The notes under the pieces were generated by a model. It did no database searches, had not been told where the DNA came from, and saw only the letters and a list, made by a program, of their open reading frames with translations. Positions 35,152 to 47,353 of a DNA stretch of 64,000 nt are shown piece after piece. Source of the stretch: Smallanthus sonchifolius (lineage: Eukaryota > Streptophyta > Magnoliopsida > Asterales > Asteraceae); assembly GCA_023525975.1 (NCBI GenBank), contig CM042042.1, forward strand, positions 49,301,880 through 49,365,879, given 5' to 3'. Every line of letters begins with the position of its first letter. The stretch's first letter is position 1. The position numbers and the translations under genes are program-made.

Positions 35152-36285
35152 TCATTCTTCTTCGCTTAAGATACGTTGGGCTTCATCATAAGCTTGTTCT
35201 TCGTCCGAAAGTGGATTCGCCGCCCCTTGTTCTACTTCGAATTCATGTATTTCTTGTTCAATGTCAAGCTCGCCTTCTAGTTTTGCAACATGTTGTACAC
35301 GTTCGGCGGCATCCAAATGGTCCTTCAAGCAAATACACATCTCCATAGATTCCGGTGTAAGCCTCGTTCTTCGAATAGATAAAACCCTGCCACTAAGAGA
35401 AAAAGCAGATTCCGAAGCTACCGTAGAAGCTTGGACGGTTAGTAGGTCACGTGACATTGCGGCTAGAACGGGATATTGGGATTCCCTTCCTTGCCACCAA
35501 CTCAAGATATCAAAGTTTTCAAACTCTTCGGATCTTAGAGTTGAAATAAAGTCGGTTGCTTGATATCTCCCAAGCTCGCTACTTGGTGTTGTTCCACGAG
35601 CTCGTTTAGTATTTTCGTTTCTTAAAGTGTTAAATAAATTTAGCATCGGGTTCCTTGAACTACTATAACTTGAACCCGAACCCATTGATTCACGTATGTT
35701 TGATGGATCACCACTTCCACCATATTTGCGTAAATAATAATCAAACATATTATTAAAAGCCGAATTGAAATCTCTTATTGCCTTTGATTCAAAATTTGGG
35801 TCTTTCTCGAACATATTTAAATCATCCAATATTGATCCAATTAATGTTTCAACACCGGTTACATTAATCGTTGGGTTTAAGACGGCCGAACATGTAACAA
35901 CGGTCGGCATTTTCGAAAAATATTTTTTAAATTTAGCTTTCATAGGTTTTACCATTTTTTTCAAAAATAGGGCCGTGATATTCAAACTCTTTTAATTTAT
36001 TACATATTAAGTATAATTGTTGAAGTATTAGCGAAGATGTGGGATAATAAACTCTCGATAAACATGTAGTTGCATTTTTAAAAACCTCAACCAAATTAGT
36101 TAGTTTCTCGATCATATCCCAACTTATATTATCAAATTTTTGTGAACAACGTTTCTTTTGTACAAGTTTATCATGGAAATGTTTTAAAGTAACTCTTTGC
36201 CTTAAGGCCGATTCAAACATTTTCCATGTCGAGTTCCATCTAGTAGGTACGTCCCAATTCGGACCTAAAAAGATGGAATCCGTTT
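35152..36285 (-). pseudogene. hAT transposase, C-terminal part
   Basis: Downstream half of the transposase interrupted at 36290. It begins with the conserved WDVPTRWNSTW region at about 36255. It continues through 36220-35933, then needs a one-base frame change at an A/T homopolymer near 35960 to enter 35985-35152. That frame ends with the hAT dimerisation domain (SRDLLTVQASTVASESAFSL, then RTRLTPESMEMCICLKDHL). Together with 47354-48300 it forms one RNase H-like transposase of about 680 residues. The frameshift and the insertion both inactivate it. The frameshift could predate or postdate the insertion. Confidence 0.9.
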
Positions 36286-36290
36286 GTTGG

Positions 36291-38892
36291 TGTCACACAC
36301 CCAAAATCCACCAACGAAGTTTTACCGTTAGGGGCATGACATAACAGGATCTCAGTCATTAGTTACGTTGAACGACTCTATATGAGTTTAAGAAAATCAC
36401 TAGTATTGCTCATAGTCACGATGCAACACTAGAAATGAAAACACTGATTTAATGTAAGACTTGCGGAAGCGAAAAGTTAAATGAAAAGCATGCGCCAAAA
36501 CAGTTGCGCCAAAAATAAATAATTCAACAATAAATAAAAATAAATAGTTCTTGCGTTTGAAAATGATGGACTTGAGATGCATGCATACCTTAGCTCGTGC
36601 TTGTACCTTAATTACCTGAGAAAACATGTTAAAACGTGTCAACACTAGGTTGGTGAGTTCACAGGTTTCAATGTTTGTAAAGTTTACTAGATAATACCAT
36701 TTACAATTTATATCATAGGTAGCTAACCTAGTACATGTTACTAAAGCGTTTCGACACCGAAGCTGACTGTTTATGTTTGTACTGCCTCCCACCATGACTA
36801 TCATAATCAATGGTGAATGTTTAGGTCAATGTTACACCTGTTTGACTACCTGTCGTGTTAGCGCGACTAACGCGGGTGGGGCTTGTCAATGCCCAGTAGT
36901 ACTACTCAAGATTACCTCGCTAACCCATATACTAACGGTTCAATAAGTAAGGACTTCCATGATATGTTTGCGCTTAGTACACAAGTGATATAAAAGGAAT
37001 GTAAGATCTAAATGTTCGTACCCATGTTTTCTCCCCCAAGTTTAAAACGTAAGAAAAGGGGCCGTGAAACTCACCTTAGAGTATGTGCGAAAGAAAAACG
37101 AGCTTAGAATGCTTGACGACTAACTGCCACCTATAAACACCGGTTTATAAGTGTGTGTTTGTGCAAGAGAATACGAACCCTTAGTATCCAAACAATCTCA
37201 TTGTTTATGTGTTTGAAAAGAGTTTACAAGTTTGACTCATGTTTGACCAAGTTTGACCCGACGACCCGTTGGTGACTCAATGTATGAAGTAGTGTTTGAT
37301 TAATATAATACTTCCATATTACACACATAAGATCATGCAGGTAACACTTAGCAACAATTCCTTATTGTTCTAGTATGCTAGCACAGTTACCACATATAGT
37401 AAGTTTCTATATTTAGCAGCTTTCCATAATTAGCAGGTTTTCATAACTAGTAAGTTTCTATAAATGGCAGTTATGTTCGAGACTCGTGTTTTCTAGAAAC
37501 TATCGTTACTAATTATGTTCATAATATGAATCTAATACGTCTTAGATGGTTAAACATGTAACACACACCTTGATCTTTAACATGTTGATCACATTTCAAT
37601 TTAGGGTTTCCTTTTATAGTCGGCTAAAGATAACATGCATGGTTTCTAAGATTTAACACATTATAACACGTTATTTCATCATTGTTAACATATAACTATC
37701 ATAATATACTAACATGCATATCAAACTAGCAAGTTATGACTACTTTAGTCGATTAAAGTTTCCTTATTTAGCAAGTTTGTAAAACCGGACTAGGTATTCA
37801 AAATCTAACTTCACAAATCATGTCAACATGCATCAAGTAACATATGAACATCCTCATATCATTCAAATCACTTCTAGTATGCAAGATATAATTCCTAAAA
37901 AGTTTCCATTATAAGTAAGTTAGGGTTTTTAAGCTTGTTTAACGAGATTTAAAGTACCAAATCCATCACGTATGATTTATCTAACATAATTATAATCATA
38001 ACAAGTGTCAAACATCTCTAACATGCGATTTCTAAACATCACATAATCAAAAAGTTTCAATATATAACAAGTTACTAATCACATGAAGCTAGGGTTTTAC
38101 AAATAATCATATAATCAACAAATACATGCAAAACAATAATAAAGTTAACATTTTTATTATCAAAAATCCATGTTTGGATGAACTAGGGTTATGATCTAAA
38201 ATTTAGGAATCAAAAAGTGATGAAATTGAACGAAACGACTTACGTAGAGACGTTAGAAACGCCTAGACTAGCACGTATCTACTTCCGGATTCACGATCGG
38301 GGTCGAACGAAGACTCTATGGTTGCTTGATTGATTCGGCCAAAGGGGGGGGGGGGGGTTCTTGAGGTCGACGTCTTTGATGGTGGTTAGGGTTTAGATAT
38401 ATATATTTTTTTAAACTTTTATCCTTATCTAATCTTTAATGGGTATTAAGTTGGGCTACGGGCTTCCTAAAGATCCATAAACTCTAATTAATTTAATAAC
38501 ACTTATTTAATAACCAAAACTTTCGATTTTTTTTATTTTTATAAAACTACTAACTTTTATAAAAATACTAAATACGATTTACACATGATAAACACGTACG
38601 AAAACGTTAATATTCACATAATTCACGTAATCACATATAAATCATAAAAACTCATAATTTATATTAAATATAAATTATTAAATGTTTGTAATATTAATCT
38701 TTATTAATCACCAACATTTCGGGTTAGACTCGAGTGCGATCCGATGTGTGCGAACTGACTGACACATTTAATTAATTCTAATTAAATGCAATGTACGTGC
38801 GACTAACTGAGATAACTGAGTTTGTAACGAAAAATGTTTGAACTAACGAGGTTTGAGTTAACGGAGTTAACCTGAAAATGCCGGATGTCACA
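36291..38892 (-). repeat. 3' LTR of the Tekay-like element
   Basis: 2602 bp, with plus-strand ends TGTCACACACCC and GGATGTCACA. Aligned to 44748-47348 it differs by scattered substitutions and small length changes, such as a 12-14 base G run near 38345. Confidence 0.96.
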
Positions 38893-38908
38893 TCATCCCC
38901 TTGTTGAA
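38893..38908 (-). other. Polypurine tract of the Tekay-like element
   Basis: The minus strand reads CAACAAGGGGATGA immediately before the 3' LTR, the primer for plus-strand DNA synthesis. The block TGTCACATCATCCCCTTGTT (LTR tip plus tract) is repeated about 85 bp inside at 38971-38990. Confidence 0.75.
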
Positions 38909-39010
38909 AGATTTTTCGTCCCGAAAATTAAACGAAGTTCGTAACGCCTGAAACAAAAAGTTTAGGTTTGTCACATCATCCCCTTGTTGAAATAAATTTC
39001 GTCTCGAAAT

Positions 39011-42000
39011 TTAGTTAGTACCTTCCGTGTTTGCCGTTGACTGTTTGAAAAGGTGAGGATACTTTTTCATCATCTGATCCTCTCGTTCCCACGTGAACTC
39101 CGGTCCACGCTTCGAGTTCCAGCGAACTCTGACAATAGGTATCTTACTGCGCTTGAGGGTTTTGACCTCTCTGTCCATGATCTCAACTGGTTCCTCAATA
39201 AAACGTAGCTGTTCATCAATTTCCAACTCCTCGGGTGGAACTACAAGTGTCTCATCTGATAGGCACTTCTTTAGGTTTGAGACATGAAATACATTGTGTA
39301 CTCCATTGAGTGTATCCGGTAGGTTCAGTTGATATGCTATTGGACCGATCCTTTTCTCTATCTCGAATGTTCCAACGTAACGCGGGTTTAACTTTCCTCG
39401 TTTCCCGAAACGAATCACACCTTTCCAAGGTGAAACCTTTAATAACACTTTGTCGCCCACTTGAAATTCTAGCGGTTTTCTGCGTTTGTCTGCATAATTC
39501 TTTTGACGGTCACGAGCTGCCGCCATACGGTTTCGGATTTGCACGATTTTCTCTGAGGTTTCATGCACAAGTTCCGGACCCGTAAGTTGACTATCTCCAA
39601 CTTCAGCCCAACAAAGTGGTGATCGACACTTTCTCCCGTACAAAGCCTCGAACGGTGCTGCTTTGATGCTAGTATGATAGCTGTTATTGTAAGAGAATTT
39701 CACTAAAGGCAAGTGAGTCTCCCAACTGTTACCGAAATCGATCACACAAGCTCGTAACATGTCTTCTAGGGTTTGTATGGTACGCTCACTTTGGTCATCT
39801 GTTTGAGGATGATACGCTGTGCTCATATCCAGGCGCGTGCCTAGAGCTTTCTGTAACGATTGCCAGAAACGTGAGGTGAATCGGGCGTCTCTGTCGGAAA
39901 TGATGGAGATTGGCACTCCATGTCGGGATACTACTTCTTTAAGATAGAGGCGAGTTAACTTTTCCATTTTGTCGGTCTCTTTGATAGCAAGAAAATGAGC
40001 GGATTTGGTTAGGCGATCCACTATCACCCAGATTGTGTCACATCCAGTAGGGGTTCGGGGTAATTTGGTTATGAAATCCATGGAAATCTGCTCCCATTTC
40101 CACATTGGGATTTCCGGTTGTTGAAGTAATCCGGATGGCTTTTGGTACTCCACCTTGACCTTTGAACAAGTCAGACACTTGCTCACGTAGGTGGCTATGT
40201 TGGCTTTCATGTTCGGCCACCAATACAAAACCTTGAGATCATGATACATCTTGTCGGATCCCGGATGGATAGAGTATCGGGATTTGTGAGCTTCATCCAT
40301 GACTAGATCTCTTAGGTTTCCATATACTGGTATCCATATTCGTTCCGTGAAGTAACGAATATCATCTGCTTTAACCTCAAGTTGTTTCTCCATACCACGA
40401 GTGGATTCCAATGATAAGTTCTCCTCTTTTAAGGCTTCGAGTTGGGCATTGCGGATTTGTTCGGGTAATCCTATATGAATAGTGAATTGTAATGCTCTAA
40501 CCCGTCGGGGTTTGGTTTCTTTTCTGCTTAGGGCATCGGCCACTACATTAGCTTTGCTCGGATGGTACTTGATTGCACAATCATAATCGTTTAATAACTC
40601 GATCCAACGACGTTGACGCATGTTCAACTCTTTCTGCTCAAAAATATGTTGAAGACTCTTGTGATCGGTGTAGATGGTGCACTTGGTACCGTACAAGTAA
40701 TGTCTCCATATCTTGAGTGCAAACACCACGACTCCTAATTCCAAATCGTGAGTCGTGTAATTCTTTTCATGGATTTTTAACTGTCGAGAAGCGTATGCGA
40801 TAACCTTGTCGCGTTGCATCAACACACAACCGAGACCTTGGATGGAGGCATCGCAATACACCACGAAGTCATCCGTTCCCTCTGGTAGAGACAGGATAGG
40901 TGCGCTACATAGTTTCTGCTTCAGTAGCTGGAATGCTGATTCTTGAGTCTCGCTCCAATTATAGGGTTTATCTTTTTGGGTTAAGGAGGTGAGGGGTTGG
41001 GCAATCTTTGAGAATCCCTCGCTAAAACGACGGTAGTATCCGGCCAATCCTAGGAATTGCCGAACTTCGGTTGGAGTTGATGGTGCTGCCCAATTATTGA
41101 TAGCTTCCACTTTGGCTGGATCGACATGTATTCCTTTCTCATTGATCACATGTCCTAAAAATTGAACCTCGCGAATCCAAAAATCGCATTTGGAAAACTT
41201 CGCGTACAACTGCTCCTGTTTCAGTAGCTCAAGAATCAAACGCAGATGCTCCTCATGCTCTTCCTGACTCTTAGAGTATATGAGGATATCGTCAATAAAA
41301 ACAATGACGAATTGATCCAGATAAGGTTTACACACACGGTTCATGAGGTCCATGAACACCGCGGGTGCGTTAGTTAATTCAAATGGCATCACCAAAAACT
41401 CGAAATGGCCGTACCGGGTTCTGAATGCAGTCTTGGATATATCCTCATCTCGAACTCTCAGCTGATGATATCCAGACCTTAAATCGATTTTCGAGTAGAA
41501 ACTTGACCCTTGAAGTTGGTCGAATAAATCGTCAATGCGGGGTAGTGGGTAGCGGTTCTTGACTGTTACTTTGTTTAACTCCCGGTAATCAATGCACAAG
41601 CGGAAAGTTCCATCTTTCTTTTTAACAAATAGGACTGGAGCTCCCCATGGCGATGAGCTCGGTCGGATGAAACCTTTATCCAACAACTCTTGCAGCTGAG
41701 TGGATAGTTCCTGCAACTCGCTTGGTGCCAGTCTATAGGGTGCTCGAGCAATAGGTGCTGCTCCGGGTGTTAGGTCAATCTGAAATTCGACCTGACGATG
41801 ATGTGGAAGACCAGGTAGGTCTTTAGGAAATACTTCTGGGAATTCGCGAACGATAGGGATATCTTCTAACTTTTTCTCCTCGGTGGACTTGTCAGCGACA
41901 AGGGCTAATATCGCGGTATGACCCTTACGCAGACACTTCTGAGCCTTCATGAAAGATATGATGCCCATCACTGCACCACTTCTTTCGCCCTGAACGGATA

Positions 42001-42253
42001 GGATTTCTCCACTAGGAAGGGGTATACGAACGATCTTCTCACTACAGATGATCTCAGCTTGGTTTTTAGACAACCAATCCATGCCCACAATTATGTCAAA
42101 ACTGCCAAGTGTAACTGGCATGAGATCGATGTCGAGTTTGTGACCAGAAAGTTCTAATTGACATCCCTTGAGAATGTGGGTTGCCTCGATTACTTTATCG
42201 TCTGCTATCTCTACGGTATAATGGTGTTCTAATAAGGTTGGGTTTAATCCTAA
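39011..42253 (-). pseudogene. Pol polyprotein (RT, RNase H, integrase, chromodomain-like)
   Basis: An uninterrupted frame runs from the stop at 42254 to 39011; the first Met at 42121 gives 1036 residues. From that Met: protease tail 1-60; reverse transcriptase with FIDD at 275-278; RNase H with D424, E461, D486 and D529; integrase zinc residues H612, H619, C649, C652; and the catalytic triad D682, D743, E779. A GPF/Y-like module with [20 protein letters not shown] follows. The chromodomain-like end is at about 974-1013 ([17 protein letters not shown]), thought to guide integration to heterochromatin. All catalytic residues are present. One oddity is MPFELTNAP at 245-253, where both other copies in the window read MPFGLTNAP. 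It is inactive as a unit because the upstream gag-protease frame has stops. Confidence 0.94.
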
Positions 42254-43703
42254 CTAACCGCTAAGTTCTCTAGATACAAAACTTCTATCGGCGCCAGTAT
42301 CAAAAAGTACAGAAGCATAATGATCGTTTAAGAGAAACATATCGTTCACCACGTTCCGATCATTCCGAGCTTCTCCTAATCCAATCACAAATGCTCGGCC
42401 CTTTGCACCATTTCCGCTGTTATTACCATTTCCACCCTGGTGGTTATTACCATTTCCATTACCGCCCTGATTATTGTTGCCATTTCCATTCCCGTTTCCG
42501 TTTCTCCTCAACTACGGGCAATTTTTCTTGAAATGCCCTTCTTTACCACACTCAAAACAGCCTTTGGGTGCGTCTCCAGGTGGTGTCTGTTTGTTCTGCA
42601 GATCTACTCTACAGTCTTTGGCCAAATGACCCATCTTTCCACACCGTTGGCAACGGTACCGGTCACATGCTCCATGATGGTGAAAGTTACATTTGTTGCA
42701 CTTCGGGTACTTGCCGACATAAGAACCCTGATTATGTTGAGAAGAGTTAGACTGACTTTTGTTCTTTGACGGTTCAAACTTACGGTGTTGCTGTTGCTGT
42801 TGCTGAGAAGGTGGGTTTGACTGGAAGGTTTTGGGGAATGAACTGTCAAACTTCCTCTTGTTGTCAGTTGTCTTTGATAGTGCACCTCTAGGTGGTAGAG
42901 TGCCCTGAGCCACTGCCTGATCGGTTAGCCTGTGAGCCAACCTGATTGCTTGCTGGATCGTAGTGGGATTAGAAGATGTCACCATGCTCTGAATTTACGG
43001 GACCAAACCATCAATAAATTTCTCGATCCTCTTATAGGGAGGTGTTACCATTTGCGGACACAAGTTCGCCAGTTCATGCGAACGAGTAGTGTAGACTTCA
43101 ATCTCAGATCCTTCCATCTTGAGGTTCCAGAACTCGCCCTCAAGTTTCTGCACTTCATCACGCGGACAATACTCCTCCCGCAGCATAGTCTTGAATTCGT
43201 CCCATGGCAATGCATTTTCCATCTCAAGAGTTAGCATTTGCACCTGGGAGTTCCACCAAGTAAGGGTTGGACCCTCAAGTGTGCCAGATGCGTATTTCAC
43301 CTGATTATTCGGTGGACAATTGCACATCGTGAATGCAGATTCAGATTTCTCCATCCAGCGGAGTAAGCCAACAGCCCCTTCAGCTCCACTGAACGAGTGA
43401 GGCTTGCAATCCATGTACGCCTTGAAAGTACAAACCTGCTGGTGGTTATGCTGACCTGAATTGTAAACAAGAATACGCTTTAAGAATACCATATTCGAAT
43501 TTGGGTTTAGGATAAATGATGACTCACTACAGTCGATAATATGTTGCTTTACCTCCAGCATTAATAGCGGCGTGAGTAGCTGCTACTGCTTCAGCCACAC
43601 ACTCATTTATGAGTGCCGTGAGCTCGGCTGCAGTCATTTTAATGTTTCTTCGACCACCGCGTCCTCCGGCGCGTCCACCACGTCCATTTCCTCTTCCAGA
43701 CAT
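42254..43703 (-). pseudogene. Gag and protease of the Tekay-like element
   Basis: Gag starts at Met 43703 with a Gly/Arg-rich N-terminus (MSGRGNGRGGRAGGRGGRRN). A frameshift between about 43560 and 43527 moves it to the pol frame. There it shows the capsid domain (LTWWNSQ, LREEYCPRDEVQKLEGEFWN), then after a TAA (42995-42997) the nucleocapsid with zinc knuckles ([28 protein letters not shown]). After a TAG (42512-42514) comes protease with LFDTGADRSFV. Another TAG at 42254-42256 precedes pol. All stops lie in one frame, so gag-pol was once a single frame. A poly-Gln/His stretch and an Asn/Gly-rich repeat occur around the knuckles. Confidence 0.92.
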
Positions 43704-43957
43704 TATCTTTACATTCACAACATACAATAATGAGAAAAATACATCGCATTTTATCATCATACAAGTACCAGTAAATAAAAAAATTCAAACCACAACATCT
43801 AACATTCCAATAATAGTAATACTTGATAAAATAAATTGTAACGATTACAACTAAATTCAACCAAACATCAAAATTCTAGAAATATATGTTGGATGGGAAC
43901 AACCCTGCCCATCTAGGTTCAAAAGAAAAGACGTAAATAAGTAATGAAGATAGATGA

Positions 43958-44623
43958 TCAAATGTCACTGCCAACTAATGTAACATCGGATGCTGCATCA
44001 TCATCCTCATCCTGATCTCCTGCAGGTGCATCCTCTGGTGCAACTCCTACTCCCTCAACTGCTGCAAGTCGTGCATCAACCTGCTCAATCCTAGTGCGGA
44101 GTATATCCAGGTTCCACTCTGCAGTGTTCAGCCGGTCCTCCATATCCACACATCCATTTGCTAAATTCTCATGAGTTATATCAGTTGCTGCTAAATCTGC
44201 AGTCAGTTTGGTGATCCTCTGATTCATCAACATCTCTCGCTGAAGTATGCTAGTAATCTCTCCTGCTGCATCCCTCATGTTCCGAATCTCCCGGTCCATC
44301 CTAGCCACAAAGGCAGCTATCACCTGCTCATAGGGGTACTGCAATGGTGGCAAAGCACGTACAGAAGATGATGAAAAAGAAGAAGCAATGTCAGTAGTGA
44401 GTGGAGGTGGGACTTCCTCCTCGCGGATCCAGTTCCTGATCCTATCGGGATACCAATCCCAGTCCTGCGTGTTACCTCTGACACGCACATGAATAGGCTC
44501 GTCATACCCTACAGTGGTATTGATCGGGTTGAGTCGACGTCTCCTCGCCTCTGGCAAAGGTACGGTAGGAACATCGTGCTCCTGAACGACTGGGGATGCG
44601 GGTGAATTAGGCGGGGTCGACAT
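43958..44623 (-). CDS. Extra ORF upstream of gag in the Tekay-like element
   Basis: An intact 221-codon frame in sense orientation lies between primer site and gag. It starts at Met 44623 (MSTPPNSPASPVVQEHDVPT), about 110 bp after the primer site. Visible parts are a Pro-rich N-terminus, an Arg-rich patch (EARRRRLNP) and a Ser run (SSFSSSS). A long, charged, helix-prone stretch (about residues 95-195) with regular hydrophobic spacing suggests a coiled coil, and the tail is acidic (DQDEDDDAASD). No known domain is recognised. It is intact although gag and pol are broken, and codon use looks protein-like. It could be an accessory factor, a diverged gag-like protein, or a captured host fragment. 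Function unknown. Confidence 0.65.
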   Translation of the reverse strand: MSTPPNSPASPVVQEHDVPTVPLPEARRRRLNPINTTVGYDEPIHVRVRGNTQDWDWYPDRIRNWIREEEVPPPLTTDIASSFSSSSVRALPPLQYPYEQVIAAFVARMDREIRNMRDAAGEITSILQREMLMNQRITKLTADLAATDITHENLANGCVDMEDRLNTAEWNLDILRTRIEQVDARLAAVEGVGVAPEDAPAGDQDEDDDAASDVTLVGSDI

Positions 44624-44733
44624 TTCCTATAACGGGATGAGTGAGTGTCATGTATGAGTGTAAGTGTTGTGTAACTAATGCGTGTATGTGGTTATAGTCT
44701 AGTATGCATTTCCTAGTTCTCTATAACCAATGT

Positions 44734-44744
44734 CTCTGATACCA
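44734..44744 (-). other. Primer-binding site for initiator tRNA-Met
   Basis: The minus strand reads TGGTATCAGAG, complementary to the 3' end of plant initiator tRNA-Met, three bases after the 5' LTR end. Confidence 0.92.
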
Positions 44745-44747
44745 ATC

Positions 44748-47348
44748 TGTCACACCCCCAAAATCCACCAACGGAGTTTTACCGTTAGGGGCATGACATA
44801 ACAGGATCTCAGTCATTAGTTACGTTGAACGACTCTATATGAGTTTAAGAAAATCACTAGTATTGCTCATACTCACGATGCAACACTAGAAATGAAAACA
44901 CTGATTTAATGTAAGACTTGCGGAAGCAAAAAGTTAGATGAAAAGCATGCGCCAAAACAGTTACGCCAAAAATAAATAATTCAACAATAAATAAAAATAA
45001 ATAGTTCTTGCGTTTGAAAATGATGGACTTGAGATGCATGCATGCCTTAGCTCGTGCTTATACCTTAATTACCTGAGAAAACATGTTAAAACGTGTCAAC
45101 ACTAGGTTGGTGAGTTCACAGGTTTCAATGTTTGTAAAGTTTACTAGATAATACCATTTACAATTTATATCATAGGTAGCTAACCTAGTACATGTTACTA
45201 AAGCGTTTCGACACCGAAGCTGACTGTTTATGTTTGTACTGCCTCCCACCATGACTATCATAATCAATGGTGAATGTTTAGGTCAATATTACACCTGTTT
45301 GACTACCTGTCGTGTTAGCGCGACTAACGCGGGTGGGGCTTGTCAATGCCCAGTAGTACTACTCAAGATTACCTCGCTAACCCATATACTAACGGTTCAA
45401 TAAGTAAGGACTTTCATGATATGTTTGCGCTTAGTACACAAGTGATATAAAAGAAATGTAAGATCTAAATGTTCGTACCCATGTTTTCTCCCCCAAGTTT
45501 AAAACGTAAGAAAAGGGGCCGTGAAACTCACCTTAGAGTATGTGCGAAAGAAAAACGAGCTTAGAATGCTTGACGACTAACTGCCACCTATAAACACCGG
45601 TTTATAAGTGTGTGTTTGTGCAAGAGAATACGAACCCTTAGTATCCAAACAATCTCATTGTTTATGTGTTTGAAAAGAGTTTACAAGTATGACTCATGTT
45701 TAACCAAGTTTGACCCGACGACCGTTGGTGACTCAATGTATGAAGTAGTGTTTGATTAATATAATACTTCCATATTACACACATAAGATCATGCAGGTAA
45801 CACTTAGCAACAATTCCTTATTGTTCTAGTATGCTAGCACAGTTACCACATATAGTAAGTTTCTATATTTAGCAGCTTTCCATAATTAGCAGGTTTCCAT
45901 AACTAGTAAGTTTCTATAAATGGCAGTTATGTTCGAGACTCGTGTTTTCTAGAAACTATCGTTACTAATTATGTTCATAATATGAATCTAATACGTCTTA
46001 GATGGTTAAACATGTAACACACACCTCGATCTTTAACATGTTGATCACATTTCAATTTAGGGTTTCCTTTTATAGTCGGCTAAAGATAACATGCATGGTT
46101 TCTAAGATTTAACACATTATAACACGTTATTTCATCATTGTTAACATATAACTATCATAATATACTAACATGCATATCAAACTAGCAAGTTATGACTACT
46201 TTAGTCGATTAAAGTTTCCTTATTTAGCAAGTTTGTAAAACCGGACTAGGTATTCAAAATCTAACTTCACAAATCATGTCAACATGCATCAAGTAACATA
46301 TGAACATCCTCATATCATTCAAATCACTTCTAGTATGCAAGAGATAATTCGTAAAAAGTTTCCATTATAAGTAAGTTAGGGTTTTTAAGCTTGTTTAACG
46401 AGATTTGAAGTACCAAATCCATCACGTATGATTTATCTAACATAATTATAATCATAACAAGTGTCAAACATCTCTAACATGCGATTTCTAAACATCACAT
46501 AATCAAAAAGTTTCAATATATAACAAGTTACTAATCACATGAAGCTAGGGTTTTGCAAATAATCATATAATCAACAAATACATGCAAAACAATAATAAAG
46601 TTAACATTTTTATTATCAAAAATCCATGTTTGGATGAACTAGGATTATGATCTAAAATTTAGGAATCAAAAAGTGATGAAATTGAACGAAACGACTTACG
46701 TAGAGACGTTAGAAACGCCTAGACTAGCACGTATCTACTTCCGGATTCACGATCGGGGTCGAACGAAGACTCTATGGTTGCTTGATTGATTCGGCCAAAG
46801 GGGGGGGGGGGGTTCTTGAGGTCGACGCCTTTGATGGTGGTTAGGGTTTAGATATATATTTTTTTTTAAACTTGTATCCTTATCTAATCTTTAATGGGTA
46901 TTAAGTTGGGCTACGGGCTTCCTAAAGATCCATAAACTCTAATTAATTAAATAACACTTATTTAATAACCAAAACTTTCGATTTTTTTTTATTTTTATAA
47001 AACTACTAACTTTTATAAAAATACTAAATACGATTTACACACGATAAACACGTACGAAAACGATATTATTCACATAATTCACGTAATCACATATAAATCA
47101 TAAAAACTCATAATTTATATTAAATATAAATTATTAAATGTTTGTAATATTAATCTTTATTAATCACCAACGTTCCGGGTTAGACTCGAGTGCGATCCGA
47201 TGTGTGCGAACTGACTGACACATTTAATTAATCCTAATTAAATGCAATGTACGTGCGACTAACTGAGATAACTGAGTTTGTAACGAAAAATGTTTGAACT
47301 AACGAGGTTTGAGTTAACGGAGTTAACCTGAAAATGCCGGATGTCACA
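44748..47348 (-). repeat. 5' LTR of the Tekay-like element
   Basis: 2601 bp, with plus-strand ends TGTCACACCCCC and GGATGTCACA. It should hold the element promoter on the minus strand, but no TATA box stands out enough to call. Confidence 0.96.
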
Positions 47349-47353
47349 GTTGG

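Larger units (their letters stand above)
36291..47348 (-). mobile_element. Complete Tekay-like Ty3/gypsy chromovirus retrotransposon
   Basis: An 11,058-bp element has two long LTRs, primer site, polypurine tract and gag-pol, all on the minus strand. The exact 5-bp duplication GTTGG is at 36286-36290 and 47349-47353. By eye about 30 differences separate the two 2.6-kb LTRs, roughly 1%. Pol order is PR-RT-RNase H-IN with a chromodomain-like C-terminus, which places it among chromoviruses; long LTRs and gag type fit the Tekay/Del lineage. Coding capacity is broken by a gag frameshift and three in-frame stops, so it would need trans help now. Confidence 0.96.

Noticed and set aside
36400..36810. 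136-codon ORF repeated at 44857-45267
   Set aside because: Both are in the two LTRs, and the second copy is broken by substitutions; repetition reflects LTR identity, not a gene family.
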